Shown here: one piece after another, positions 30,601 through 42,189 of the stretch | How the letters are laid out: the number at the start of each line of letters is the position of its first letter | Numbering within the stretch: position 1 is the first letter of the stretch | Assembly (NCBI GenBank): GCA_020796225.1 | Contig: CM036754.1 | Span: 65,340,000 to 65,403,999, forward strand | DNA length: 64,000 bases | From: Arion vulgaris | Lineage: Eukaryota; Mollusca; Gastropoda; Stylommatophora; Arionidae | Reading direction: 5' to 3' | Made by a program: the position numbers and the translations under genes | Notes under the pieces: generated by a model | Told to the model about the DNA's origin: nothing | Databases searched by the model: none | Seen by the model: only the letters and a program-made list of their open reading frames with translations

Positions 30601-31262
30601 AATCATTTCTCTCATAGGCCTCTGCAGCAGCAGTGATCGAATCATCGGTCACATCCTAAATCCATATCGGTGTTCTTCCTCTTCCCTTTTTTGCCAGGAT
30701 GCATATTTTCATAATATTCTTCTTTAACCCTTCGTGTGTTTTTATATGACCAAAATACTTGCATTCTTTTTTTGTAGCATCAGTCAGTTTTCTTTGATTT
30801 TGAGCTTCTTCTGGGTATATCTATTTGTTCTTTTCCCTGTCCATGATATACGTAGAACTCTTCTGTAACATTTATATTCAAAAGCACATATATGTTTTTC
30901 CACTGTCTTGTTTCATATATCCATGTTTAACACATTTACGTTGCCACAAGGGATATCTTAGCATGCTCTTAGTATTCTGATTTTTGTTTTCCTCTATCAG
31001 TTTAATTCCATATATATTGTTTTTTCAAGGCTGTTTCTTTTTCTTTTTTAATTTCCTTCATCCCAGTGGCGGCTCGTGATCATTTTTGTTTGTTGGGCCA
31101 GACATAAATTATCGGAAAAATCATGGCTTTGGGTTATGTTTTAATTTATGAAATAATAATAAATACACGTTACACATTATTTTTGGTGAGGCCCGGCCCC
31201 AGTGGCCCTTAATGACGAACCGCCACTGCTTCATCCCATTTCCATCTTTTGTTGACAGTGAA
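30600..31262 (-). pseudogene. LINE ORF2 C-terminal fragment interrupted by a MITE
   Basis: The - strand carries the TFNKA/SWTGKRTNRYTQ-type region of the 24842 family, heavily decayed. It is interrupted at 31064-31228 by MITE copy 3. Confidence 0.65.
31064..31228. mobile_element. hAT-type MITE, solo copy 3
   Basis: CAGTGGCGGCTCGT / ACGAACCGCCACTG ends with a perfect 8-bp target duplication CTTCATCC (31056-31063, 31229-31236). Confidence 0.93.
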
Positions 31263-31269
31263 CCGAGAT

Positions 31270-31655
31270 ATCAAATAGTTTGTCATGAGCAGAACTTTGG
31301 GGTAGCTGGGTAGAGGTAACCCTCTATCAAAGGAGATGTAAGGTGCCTCCTTCCCTTCGCTAGTCTACGGGACACCCTTGGGCAAGGTGGATTACACGTT
31401 TAGTCCCCACGGCAGAGTAACGTGACGCCATGGGAGCAGGTGGTGGATGAGTGAGGGAGCAGCCGACAAGAGTGTCAATGATTATGGAACCAACACTCAC
31501 GAAGGTAGGCAGAGGATCTATGTAATAGAGACAATGGTTACGGTCATGGACCAGTATGGTCACTACCAGGAAGGAAAGCAATGTCAGACTACCTTCCAAG
31601 ACAATGAAAAGAAAACCGTAACAGTAAAAAAAAACCGAGATGTAGCCTCTTAAAA
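31270..31655 (+). mobile_element. LINE 5'-region or tail fragments
   Basis: GGGTAGAGGTAACCC, GGTGGATTACACG and CATGGGAGCAGGTGGTGG look like a structured 5' UTR. 31500-31610 (ATGGTTACGGTCATGGACCA) matches 28945-28990. The frame 31447-31653 lies across this and is not considered a gene. Confidence 0.45.
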
Positions 31656-31659
31656 ATAC

Positions 31660-32329
31660 AAATGAATGTATTATTTAACTCGAATGTTATTCAAAATTAA
31701 AAATGTGGTACTAGGTTTATTGTTATCCTATTTCTCTTGATTTCAGAACAGGAGAGTTACAGCTTGTGAGAACATCGTCTGAATTATGTTTGTATGGTCT
31801 GTCAATGATACTTGAAACGCCTGGACAAGAAATTCAACTCAGACATCTCAAATACAGTAGGCCTCCTTTTATTCAGGGCTTTAATTGCAACTTTAAAATA
31901 TGAGCCAGCACAGTGATGATAAAATTTGGCCAGACCAACACATGTTTACAGTAATGATATGGTATAAATGAGATTAGGTCACAGATTGGCGGTGAAAGAT
32001 ATAGTGGTAGAATGTCTCTTTGTTTTCAAGATGGCGTGTGCTAAAGGGCAGTAGTGAATAAAGTTAAGAAAAATAGGGCAAGGACATAAATGGCGACTTA
32101 TCATAACAAAATGCGATTACAGAAAAAAATATATGTATTTAATAACTGCATGCTTGTTAATATTGTGTCTGTCTTGTGTTTATGATTCTGAAAGAATTGT
32201 GTGTACAACACCCTACCTAAAATGTAATAGTGCAGTATTACGTAAAATATAACAACATACTAACTTAGGATATAACGATAACAACACACTAACTTGAAGA
32301 TAATTGGGCATGCAGGTGTAAGAGAAAAG
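31660..32329 (+). other. Repeat-poor stretch with candidate terminal exon at 31747
   Basis: TTTCTCTTGATTTCAG|AACAGG is a strong acceptor ending at 31746. Spliced from the donor-like CAAG|GTAACA at 24785, the frame would continue EQESYSL and stop at 31767-31769, replacing the last five residues (NIIIE). AATAAA follows at 32057. In another phase the same stretch stays open for about 50 codons. No tandem or interspersed repeat was seen here, unlike its surroundings, as expected of a 3' UTR. Speculative. Confidence 0.3.
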
Positions 32330-32650
32330 AACGCAACGATTGGCTAGTGGTATGTCTGCTGTAAAAAACAGGCAAGCAATGGACCAGGCAGATATTCTAA
32401 ATTCCCTAAGGGAGAGAAGACGTGTACATAATTCAAGTAATAGTCGTGAATCTACAACCCTAACCAGACCAAGAATTCTAAGTCAAATGTGGTGTAGCTA
32501 GACAAGAACACTATGCTGGTAGTCAAAGAAGAATAGTAAACCAAAAAAAGAACCTGTGTCGTTAGTCTCCACACGCTGAGAGACATACTGAGGAAAAGAT
32601 CAGAGCACTTATGGACTAATTGATTCTATGTGCAGTGATGATGATCCGAG
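32330..32650 (+). pseudogene. LINE fragment (RNase H C-terminal tail)
   Basis: A broken + frame RLASGMSAV, QAMDQADILNSLRERRR and REST parallels the [20 protein letters not shown] segment at 14100 (-). It ends near SEHLWT-like sequence at 32600. Confidence 0.7.
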
Positions 32651-32879
32651 GATTAAACTAACTTGAAGGATATTATAGTATCACTGTAACCTAAAATGTT
32701 ATAACTACACCATATCTAAGACATGTCAACTGTTAAAGACAACACAGTAACAGCCCTTAGCATTTGTACATGAAGCTGGAGTTTGTTTCCTTTCTAATTT
32801 TCATTGGACACTAAATAGACAACTTTTTCTCAGCCATAGCATGCTTAGGCCAGTAAACAAATCTGCATTTGATTTCAAA

Positions 32880-33580
32880 GCAAACACTCTTGACTGCATC
32901 TCCTCTCTAACCTCTTGATTGCATCACCCACTTGACTGCACTTCCACTAAAACAATTTGGCTTGGCTATACCTTCACTCTAACCACTTGACTACACCTCC
33001 AATTTAACCACTTGACTACATCTCCAATTTAACCACTTGACTACATCTCCAATTTAACCACTTGACTACATCTTCAATCTAACCACTTGACTACATCTCC
33101 AATCTAACCACTTGACTACATCTCCAATCTAACCACTTGACTACATCTCCAATCTAACCACTTGACTACATCTCCAATCTAACCACTTGACTACATCTCC
33201 AATCTAACCACTTGACTACATCTCCAATCTAACCACTTGACTACATCTCCAATCTAACCACTTGACTACATCTCCAATCTAACCACTTGACTACATCTCC
33301 AATCTAACCACTTGTCTACACCTCCACTCTAACCACTTTACATCAGCACTCTAATCACTTGTCTACACCTCCACTCTAACCACTTGACTACACCAGCACT
33401 CTAGCCATTTGTCTACACCTCCACTCTAACCACTTGACTACACCTCCACTCTAGCCACTTGACTACACCCCCACTCTAACCACTTGACTACACCAGCACT
33501 CTAACCACTTAACCACACCTCCACTCTAACCACTTGTCTACACCTTCCCTCTAACTACTTGGCTACACCAGCACTCACAT
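32880..33580. repeat. 25-bp minisatellite
   Basis: ACCACTTGACTACATCTCCA plus ATCTA repeats with few changes at 33000-33320. Flanking degenerate units (CACCTCCACTCTAACC, CACCAGCACTCTA) are older-looking. Centre uniform, edges diverged. Confidence 0.92.
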
Positions 33581-34095
33581 ACAATAAGAAACAAATTATG
33601 TGAACATCACATTCTATTGATAACCTTGACCTATACTCATTAGCAGCTGGTCATCTTCACTTGTTTACCAAACTCATCTTCCTTATACCCATTACACTCA
33701 CATTGAATGTACATATCATAAGCTAATATTTCTATGCTACTGTTGTGTGTTTTATTAATACCATTAAGTCATATATATATATATATATATAAAAACATTC
33801 CTGTATAAAAATGTGATTATTTATTGAAAATGTTGAAACTACACATATGCGAAACATTCAAATTTAATTTATGCATTAAAAAAATATTTCATGAGTTTTG
33901 AAATCTGTATAGATAATTTGTTTTATTTGGAATTCGTGTACATTCTGTATTATGAGTTATTTGTGTTTGTATTGCTTATGTATATATATATATATACTTG
34001 ATTTGTATTATGTTAAATAAATGATCAACTGTATGTATATATATCTATATATATATGTTTTATTTATCTTGAATATTTATATTAACCCGTTCCAT
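33581..34095. other. A/T-rich, with three (TA)n microsatellites
   Basis: (TA)n runs at 33770-33791, 33978-33997 and 34034-34057. Otherwise nothing recognised. Confidence 0.6.
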
Positions 34096-34097
34096 AC

Positions 34098-34535
34098 CAT
34101 TGATTGATTGATTGGACCACTATCATTGCACTTTGGTGAGTAACTGTGTGATCCTATCTCTTTCTGTGACAGGAAGACCTCAGCGGCAGTGCACAAACTC
34201 TGTAGCATCGGCGCAGGCCCCCTATGTAATTTAGAAGATGGTGGAAATATTTTGTAGGAATTATATTTGTTTTATTTTTCGAATTAGTTTTGCCCGGGCA
34301 GCTACTTTTTAGCCTGCTTTTCAGCCTGCTTTTCTCAATTTTGAACTGCAACAGGTTCTTTTACACGGACACATGACCTATGTTTATCATCCATCTCCGA
34401 TGGGACTAGGAACTCGATCTCACCTACACTGAGAGCAGACATCTCTGGAATAACTATCCTAATCGCTTCATGAGGGAGCAAACCTTTTGCAACAAGAGGC
34501 AACACCTTACCAACGCGCCACAGAGCCCCTCCTAA
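34098..34535 (-). mobile_element. SINE family D
   Basis: (TTGA)n-type tail at 34098, body ATCATTGCACTTTGGTGAGT to TTCTTTTACACGGACACATG, and on the - strand a tRNA-like head near 34530-34470 (TGGCGCGTTGGTAAGGTGTT). A second head-like stretch follows at 34540-34625. Confidence 0.75.
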
Positions 34536-34694
34536 TCTATAACATTGTGTACTTTCTTCATGAGGGAACAAACCAAGTACCATTGAAACAAAAGGCGACG
34601 CCAAATCTCTTTGCCACAGAGACACCCAAACCATGAATGTTACTGATTTCTGATCACAATCGTTGTATAACACTAATTTCGCGTATGTGTTGCC

Positions 34695-34937
34695 GGGAAC
34701 CTCAAGGGGAGCAAAGAATAGTAACACTGCGACCTACAAGGCATGTCGTAAATGCGACTGGAGTAGAGGTCTATGGAAGCTACCCTAATAAATAAAAAGC
34801 ATCACAGAAATCGGATGTGCTGGTCTACTTGTAGCTGCATAACTGGCACAATGAACAATCGCTCTTAGGCTCGGATCACATACAAATCACAAAGAGAGGT
34901 TCAACAAGTGGTCAATATGGAGCGGTCGAAGAAGAAT
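34695..34937 (+). mobile_element. Short interspersed element, family B
   Basis: Full-length: CCTCAAGGGGAGCAAAGAAT, GGCATGTCGTAA, CCTAATAAATAAAA, AGCGGTCGAAGAAG. It lies at the 5' edge of a family D copy on the other strand. 34940-35300 beyond it is LINE-like but unassigned. Confidence 0.85.
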
Positions 34938-35309
34938 ATATATATATTTATTTTATTTATAGCTATGGTAAAAAAATTGCAAGGATTGGTACATGGACTC
35001 TCAGTCAATGCTTCGGAAGATCCTGAATGATAGGTTGCGGTGTGAGTCGGTGTCGAATATAGAGGTTTCCAACCTTCAGAAACTCAAGTGGATCTACTGT
35101 TCTTGACATGCGGGTATTCACAGCATCGAGAGAACGGACAGCCTTTCATAAAAAGCATCCATTGTTGGGGAGTTTAGTATGGATAAGAGGAATGTTCTTC
35201 AGCCTCCTGGTGACCCACTGTTGGATGAGGACACTAAAATTGACGTTGAGTCAATCCAGTGATTTAGGAAGTTTAGAAATACACATTGTACAAGTAAAGC
35301 TTGATGCTT

Positions 35310-35445
35310 AAGGGGCAGAGAGAAGAGTGTGTTTAACCAGAAAGCCACAAGAACCATCAGTATGCATACATTTTGACATCTGTTAGGAGAGACTGAGCAC
35401 CTATGGGTCTGCCCGGAATATTGTGACATCAGTTAAAATAATCAA
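35310..35445 (+). pseudogene. LINE Cys-rich tail fragment
   Basis: GTGTGTTTAACCAGAAAGCC, then GAGCACCTATGGGTCTGCCC encodes the EHLWVCPE tail found at 15690 and 16470. Nothing clear was seen from 35446 to 35780, apart from TGGCAAACTACACAAC of the 37690 SINE. Confidence 0.65.
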
Positions 35446-35787
35446 TAATACAAAGATAGAGAAAATAGTACAGAGAGAGTGCTATATGTGAAAAATGGTA
35501 AATAAAAAAAAAAGTAAACGGGTATTTAGGTTCTCTGGAAAAAAAAACAATTACTAAACATTGAATTCGAACCACAAATCTTACTTATCTTGGCACCCAT
35601 CACCCAGCCCTGAAAACAAGCTTTTTCAGGCCACAACTAGCTAACTCTCCAAACAAAAGAGCTTCACTTAGTCATGTCTTTCAAATAGTGGCAAACTACA
35701 CAACATAGAAGTGGAAAAATCATTATAGTTGGTGGTGGTGTAATTTGTGCACATTTGTATGCTACTATAGTGGTTAATCGCCTGAGT

Positions 35788-36110
35788 GGTTACCGGAGCC
35801 CAAATCGGGATGTAAAGAATAGAATCACTGTTACCTGCCACGCATGTCGTAAAAGGAAAGGCGACTGAAGAGGTTGGACGTGGGGCTAGCTACCCCACCC
35901 TGTAAAAACACTAGATGGCTACAGAAACCACAACTAGGGAAATGCATAGCTTGCCACCTGAGGAAGAAGAAGGACCGAACAAGGAGGGAAGATGGAATGC
36001 AAGAAAATGGAGAGATCTGGAAAAGATGGCCTTGGATAGGCAGGCTTGGAAGGCCTTGGTTGTGGACCTATGCTTCCTACGGGCGAAGGGTGAAGAAGAA
36101 TGAGATAATG
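35788..36110 (+). mobile_element. Retroelement family E with LINE 3' end
   Basis: GAGTGGTTACCGGAGCCC, TGTAAAGAATAGAATCACTG and CATGTCGTAAAAGG are related to but distinct from family B. They run into a LINE end frame RWNARKWRDLEKMALDRQAW and GAAGAAGAATGAG. Relatives: 42372-42638 (-), 50695-50900 (+) and 59940-60100 (-). Confidence 0.75.
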
Positions 36111-36782
36111 GTTAATAGTGTGATTCAATATTTTTGCTAGTCATTGGTTTCTTTATAGAGTTGGGCAAATGCAGAAGGAATGAAATCGGAGAAATGTTTG
36201 GTCAACCACTAGTAACAACTGTTATAAGAAGGAGAAGATAGAGATATGTTGGGCATATTTTGAGAAGAAATTATCAATGAATCACAAAGTAGACACTGGA
36301 AGTGGGAGACAAATGGTTCCAAAAAATAAAGGATGCTCTAGGATAACTCTGAAATGGACTTTACTGAAAGAGAAGAAATAATGGACTTAATTCTATAGAG
36401 GAGATTGAACGAGTTGCCCAGGAGGATGTGGTATGAAGAAATTGCTTGCCAGCCCTGTGTAACATCTCTAGGAGAGGAGTATAATAATACTTAGTTTCTT
36501 GGCAATATTGAGAAGGTAGTGTGTCATTCCTTTTCTTCTAAAAAAAACAACAAAGCTACATATATGTCAAACTAGAGTACTATTTATTGTCTTTGCTGAT
36601 CTATCTATTTTCTAATCCGGTTTTGCCTTTCATTGTCAGGTCGAAAAAGGAGACACCTGGAGCGAGCCTCTCTATGCGCCTTGTCTTTCTTTCTCTTCTC
36701 CAGGCCTTCTTCTTCGATCAACTTCTGCTATGCGACTACTCCGGTATGTGTCATAAACAGGGCGGTGCTGATCTATAGGGTC
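36111..36782. other. Unassigned repeat-derived sequence
   Basis: 36180-36220 (GAGAAATGTTTGGTCAACCA) matches 24848. 36590-36660 (GGTCGAAAAAGGAGACACCT) is an inverted match to 51783-51850. 36700-36770 resembles the LINE end at 55340-55400. No gene. Confidence 0.5.
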
Positions 36783-36915
36783 TGAAGTCGAAGTATTAAC
36801 TTCATTGCACCAGGTTTTACCCCATATGACCCCATCCCTTTCCGCAAAAATGACATATCTCTTGCCGAGGGTATTGCACAGAGCTCCATAGCTCCTGCAA
36901 CAATCCTAGGATTTT
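36783..36915 (-). mobile_element. SINE family C body fragment
   Basis: The + strand shows TTCATTGCACCAGGTTTTAC to GCTCCTGCAACAATCCTAGG, as at 2250 and 43150. No head. Confidence 0.7.
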
Positions 36916-37560
36916 TCATGCATCTTCCTTCTGTTGTTATCAAAGATCTGAAGTATTTCAATTAATGAACATGCTGACATAGATCTAATTGACAGTATTT
37001 TCATGTTATATTCTGGAGACTTGTCTCTTTTACAGATTATTATCAAGTGTTCTTTCCTTTCGTTCGCTTGAAATATTGTCAATATATTCAATGTTGTCTC
37101 TTGTATAAATTTCACCGTCTTATGTAGCTCACACAGCGGTCTGTGTAGTTTTGTGTCGAGTATTGTTTCATTAAGCCAGTGAGTTTGCCTCAGTATATCA
37201 TATTTGGAGCAGTCTTGAAGTATGTGCTCTGCAGTCTGATGTACCTGTTCACATGTACACATGGCTGAATTGCCAATCTTGAATTTTGTATACATGTGGC
37301 TGTAGAGTCACTTGTGTCCTGTTCTAAGTCGCAGAATGACAACTTGTTCCAATCTGCTCATATTATAGTAATCGTCTTGTGTTGGTATTTGTGGCTTTCT
37401 CATTGATTTAATCATCCTTTTCTTTTGGTGGTAGGTAACTAGCACATCCGGTTGCTCTCCTACAGCACATTCCTTGACCAGTCGGTCTGTTGTTTCATTT
37501 CCTGGTATTCCACATATCAAAGTGTTTATATTTGCGCTTGACTTGAATTTAGTATTCTCT
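36906..37560 (-). pseudogene. LINE RNase H C-terminal region
   Basis: 37520-37308 (-): ICGIPGNETTDRLVKECAVG, the H/GN.. D motif end of RNase H, then VVILRLRTGHK. Then, one frame over, at 37295-36906: MYTKFKIGNSAMCTCEQVHQ, TAEHILQDCSKYDILRQTHW. One frame break only, so a fairly young or slowly decayed copy. Confidence 0.87.
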
Positions 37561-37689
37561 ATACTGTCATTGATGCACTAGGTGTACATTACACCACCTG
37601 GCTGGTCTGTTTACAAATATGACACCTTTTCTTGCAAATTTATAACAATTACTTGTAGTTAGGTAGTGACCTCATGTACAAGTTCTTTC

Positions 37690-37985
37690 TCATCCGGACT
37701 TGAAACTGGCAAAGTTATGGTTTACCATAGCTGAAATGAAATTCGTGACATATCCTTTACAGAATGTCACTATCATCCCAGTATGAGTCATTGATTTTCT
37801 AGGCACCACTAATACATTCAGTAGTTTGCCATTGTTTTTGGAGCGGTCAGGTCTTTTTTACAGTTCGTAAAAATCCACGGGAACAAATTTGCTTCCAAAC
37901 TGCCCGCCGTGGAGTTTGAACCAGGTACTCTTGGATTGTGATCGTGCTCACTACCGCCAAGCCACAGACGTTCACTTTTTGACAT
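37690..37985 (-). mobile_element. tRNA-derived SINE
   Basis: - strand head: A box TGGCTTGGCGGTAGTGAGC, B box CCTGGTTCAAACTCC (near 37920). The body contains ATGGCAAACTACTGAATG and GGATATGTCACGAA, shared with 8090-8230. Confidence 0.8.
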
Positions 37986-38224
37986 CACATTTTAAATATC
38001 ATTGTACAGTAATGATCTTGTTTAACCTACCTAGATGCAATATTATTTGTTGAATTACCTCACTATGTTATCTACAGAATTATTGTGACAATAACTTGTA
38101 TATAGATAACTGATGACGATGACAACATTTGTTGTTTCAATAAAAAAAAAAGAAACAAAATACAGTCCAATCCAAGTTTTTGATCATGTTTATAAAATAA
38201 AAGAATAATATAAGGTTACAGTAT

Positions 38225-39060
38225 AGACTTGTTGTTGATACTGCTGTTTGCTGTTGATGATGATACTGCCATTTGCTGTTGTTGTCAGTATTGATGCTGC
38301 TGTTGTTGATGCTGCCATTGTTATCAGTGTTGATGCTGTTGTTGTTGATGCTGCCATTGTTGTCAGTGTTGATGCTGCAGTTGTTGATGCTGCCATTGTT
38401 GTCAGTATTGATGCGGCTATTGTTGATGCTGCTGTTGTCAGTATTTATGCTGTTGTTGTTGATGCTGCCATTGTTGTCAGATTTATGCTGTGTTGTTGAT
38501 GCTGCCATTGTTGTCAGTATTGATGCTGTTGTTGTTGATGCTGCCATTGTTGTCGTTGCTGGTATTGATGCCATTGTTGTCAGTATTTATGCTGTTGTTG
38601 TTGATGCTGCCATTGTTGTCAGTATTTATGCTGTTGTTGTTGATGCTGCCATTGTTGTCAGTATTTATGCTGTTGTTGTTGATGCTGCCATTGTTGTCAG
38701 TATTGATGCTGTTGTTGTTGATGCTGCCATTGTTGTCAGTATTGATGCTGCTGTTGTTGTCAGTATTTATGCTGTTGTTATTGATGCTGCCATTGTTGTC
38801 AGTATTGATGCTGTTGTTGTTGATGCTGCCATTGTCAGTATTGATGCTGCTGTTGTTGTCAGTGTTGATGCTGCTGCCATTGTCAGTATTGATGCTGCTG
38901 TTGTTGTCAGTATTGATGCTGTTGTTGTTGATGCTGCCATTGTCAGTATTGATGCTGTTTGTTGTCGCATGTGTTGATGCTGCTGTTGTTGGTGGTGTTA
39001 GTATTGATACTGTTTTAACTTCTGATGTTTATGCTGCTGTTGTTGTTGGTCTTACTAATT
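38225..39060. repeat. 36-bp minisatellite with trinucleotide character
   Basis: Unit GTTGTTGATGCTGCCATTGT plus TGTCAGTATTGATGCT, with shortened units. Length and composition are multiples of three, so long frames (Val/Asp/Ala or Leu/Met/Pro on +, Asn/Ser/Ile on -) stay open in several phases. No start context or flanking coding sequence supports a gene. Confidence 0.9.
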
Positions 39061-39834
39061 GTTGATACACTATCATCAGCATGTACCATCTCCATATCAA
39101 GGGTTGGCTGCAAGAAATTTCCAGCAAATTCTGTTTCTACCCATTATGATGTACTATGACCAGCGGCTTCCTGTTTACCAATTGATAGCTCCTTCTCAGT
39201 CACAGAACAAGAATAACTAAGTAACAGATTATAAAGAACTATCACACAGAACATGATGAACTAGGTCACAGTGAAAAGGAAGAACTAAGTCCCAAAGGAC
39301 AAGAAGAACTAGGTCATAGAACAACAGAAAGAAGTTGCAAAATATGAAGTAAATCATTTAGAATATAGAAAAAAGTAAGTCAAACACATGGTAAAACATT
39401 TAATTGTAATATTAATCAACAAAATAGCTCTTCATGAGAAGTGCCCAGGTGCACAGGAGAGATGCAACCAACAGTTGCCTGTATGTACTCTTGGTTTACA
39501 TTCAAGGGACATAAGTACTCTCTGTATGTCTATCGAAAAGGTAAAATGGCTACTCTAAAATATAAACTAAAAAAAAATGAAGTGCCCCCTTGCTCATAAT
39601 ACCATTTGATTCACTAAGGTTCGCCTCCATTCATCATCATCATGTGTCTGGTGATATTGAGACTTCATAATTGTTAGTCTTTGATCACATGAATTAAAAA
39701 GGGGGTCAAAGGCGCATAGGGACAACGCCAGGATTAGTGAGCTGGCACTAATCAAGATCCTACTCCACATGGTGACCCTGGTAACAGACAACATATATTT
39801 TAGTGGGTAGGGATCGAGGGAGAGCTACTCTGGT
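39061..39834. other. Unrecognised, plus a LINE 5' fragment at 39700-39790
   Basis: 39240-39330 has loosely repeated AGAACTAGGTCACA. 39735-39790 matches 7168-7210. No gene. Confidence 0.4.
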
Positions 39835-40095
39835 TTACGTAGTGTTGCAGACGTAGTCACGTTGGATGAGATCCGCTCGCAACACAGACGAGCGGAATCC
39901 CAGAGTGACTATTAATGCACGTCTCTCCCGGCTGACAGGAAAAGCTGAACGGATAAACATAAAGGGATGAGGGGTGCATCCAGAGAGAAGATGTGGGCCC
40001 ACGTGGAGCAAAACTTTGGACCCGAGGTGAGCGGCACGTGGATCCACATAGGGCGAAAATCGGAGTCATGAGGTGGGGGCTAGAGTTGAGCCCAG
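39835..40095 (-). mobile_element. LINE 5' UTR-like GC-rich fragment
   Basis: GAGATCCGCTCGCAACACAG and CCCAGAGTGACTATTAATGC are the reverse complement of 44190-44245. GTGGGCCCACGTGG and GGACCCGAGGTGAGCGGCAC have no coding frame. Orientation is inferred from the - strand LINE end that follows at 40140. Confidence 0.5.
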
Positions 40096-40139
40096 TGTCA
40101 GGACAGCCTCTCTCTCTCTCTCTCTTTACCTTTTTACCC

Positions 40140-40835
40140 CGGATTGGGGCATAGGCCTTCAACCAACTCATGCCAAGTCTTCCTATCTCTAGCTATCTCC
40201 TGCAGCTCCCTCCAGCTCTTCTTTATATTGTTGATCTCCGCCTCCAAATCTCGTCTCCATGTATTTCTCGGCCTCCTTCTTTCGCTGTCTATGCGGGTTC
40301 CAGGCAAAGACCCTTCTTGTTATATTCCCCTCCGGTTTTCGCAAAGTGTGACCTATCCAGCGCCAGCGTCGTTTTTTAACCTGTTCGTTCACTTGAATCT
40401 GTCTTGTTCTCTCCATAAGTTCCTCATTGGTGACCCTATCATACCATCTTATTCCTCTATTCTGCGCAGACACCAGTTGATGAATGTTTGCAATTTATGC
40501 GCTATTGTTTTAGTTGTTCTCCATGTTTCTGACCCATACAGTAGAACTGCTTTAACATTAGAGTTAAATATCCGAATTTTTGTTCTAGATTTGATTTCTT
40601 TAGACTTCCAAATGTTTCCCAGTGCAATGAAAGCTCCTCTTGCCTTCTGTATTCTTATTTTAACATCTCTATCTGCTCCATCCTCTTTGTCTACGTTGCT
40701 GCCCAAATATGTGTATGATTCTACCTCTTGAAGTGGGATTTCACTCATGGAGATCGTGTTGTCGTTTACTTGGTTAATTCTCAATATCTTTGTCTTTCCC
40801 TTATGAATGTTCAGCCCTATTTGCTGGGCCGGACA
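40140..40835 (-). pseudogene. LINE ORF2 3' half fragment
   Basis: The - frame to 40449 reads IGLNIHKGKTKILRINQVND, then [40 protein letters not shown] and INWCLRRIEE. 40473-40189 continues with RWYDRVTNEELMERTRQIQV, RRWRWIGHTLRKPEGNITRR. Order and motifs are those of the region from the RT end to the C-terminus of a non-LTR element. This is the best preserved LINE piece in the window (one frame change). Confidence 0.9.
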
Positions 40836-40839
40836 GCCT

Positions 40840-41450
40840 AGAGGCATGGTAAATGTGAGAACCGATGGAAATGGTGGGGCAAGCACCAGTGCATAGCGAG
40901 CACGCATGCGGACGATACACGGGTGGGCCCATTGGTGGGCAGACGTGCACGGCGCCAATGGTGTAGCAAAGAGAGGGCGTGAGGGTGAGCGGACCACCCA
41001 AATGTGCAGAAAAACTGGAAAACCTAGCATAGGCTTCATTCCAGTGCACGTTTCCGCTCGCAGGGAACTACTACTGTCTTGTAGTTACATTGGGGATAAT
41101 CAAAGGCTAGCGGAGCAAACCGTACACAAAACTGGACAGAAGGAAAACTAAGTAGTCCACAAAAAGACCAGCAACCTGGGCAGATGGCGCTCAACAGCCC
41201 TGGAGGGTAGGTCGTCTAAAAAAGTAGTAACCTTGCAGGTTGGCTGGGGACAGTCAAAGGCTGATAGAGAGCGAACCCAGTAAACGCTGGTTGAAATAGG
41301 ACACGTCGCCGAAGGACAAACACTAGAGCTACAATTGGTACTGAAGATTGTGACGTAAAGCAAACGTTCTTGACAAAGGCTGTTTATATATCACAATAAG
41401 AATGATAAAAATGGCAGAAGAATGACCGAGAGAGAATGAAAAAGAAATAT
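40840..41450. mobile_element. LINE 5'-region fragments
   Basis: 40840-41120 is the inverse of 43450-43800 (GTTTCCGCTCGCAGGGAACT, CAAAGGCTAGCGGAGCAAAC). 41170-41450 is the inverse of 52850-53050 (CAGTAAACGCTGGTTGAAAT, GGCTGTTTATATATCACAAT). GC-rich, no stable coding frame. Confidence 0.6.
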
Positions 41451-41699
41451 AGACATTACTGAAGCAATCAATGAAAATTGGAGTGGAGAAAGGTAAATGA
41501 AGGCTGCAAGACAGAGTCATCACCAGTACTTGTTACATACAAAGACACATTAAGCAGAGACAAAATGTGTCTACTAAATTCTATCATGTGCCTTTCTTTC
41601 CACCTTAAACCTAGTTCTATGCATGTGTTTGATCTCTGCCTCAAAAGTGCCCATAGGTCTCCCTTTTTTCCGCTGTATTGCATATAATAACAAAAAATA

Positions 41700-42070
41700 A
41701 CTACATGTGAAATGCGTTGCCTGAGAAAAGTTACCAACAACACAAGAAAAGACAGAATCACCAACATCAGCATAAGAAAGAAAGTTGGCACAAAACCGTG
41801 CTTGAATTATATAGATAAACAAAGAATGAAGTGGTTTGGCCACTTAATAAGAATGCATCCAAACTCCACAGTATACAGAGTCTTCTACAACAGAACATCA
41901 GGAAAGAAGGCAAGAGGAAGACCACGGAAAAGATGGTTAGATGGCGTGGCAGCATCCTGTGAAAGAGCAAAGATAACAATCACACAAGCCACCAGAACAG
42001 CGCAAGACAAAACAGAAAACCACGACACTGGGCAACAACCCGGTAGCAGTGTGACGACAAAAGAAGAAGA
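41700..42070 (+). pseudogene. LINE ORF2 C-terminal fragment
   Basis: MRCLRKVTNNTRKDRITNIS, YIDKQRMKWFGHLIRMHPNS, KKARGRPRKRWLDGV, ending before GAAGAAGAAGA at 42060. The same element recurs at 48620-49010 and, more distantly, 14400 (-) and 55010 (-). Confidence 0.87.
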
Positions 42071-42189
42071 AGATTGCATATATTGGCCATCTTTTAATTT
42101 ATCCTGAGGACATGTCCAATCTATCACCATCATGTCTTTTGTATCTCTTTATTTTTGTCTTCCAGACCAGTTAGTTTTTGAAGTCTGAT

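Noticed and set aside
38248..39065. Long Val/Asp/Ala and Leu/Met/Pro frames
   Set aside because: They follow only from the 36-bp tandem unit, are open in several phases and both strands, and have no flanking coding sequence or splice context.
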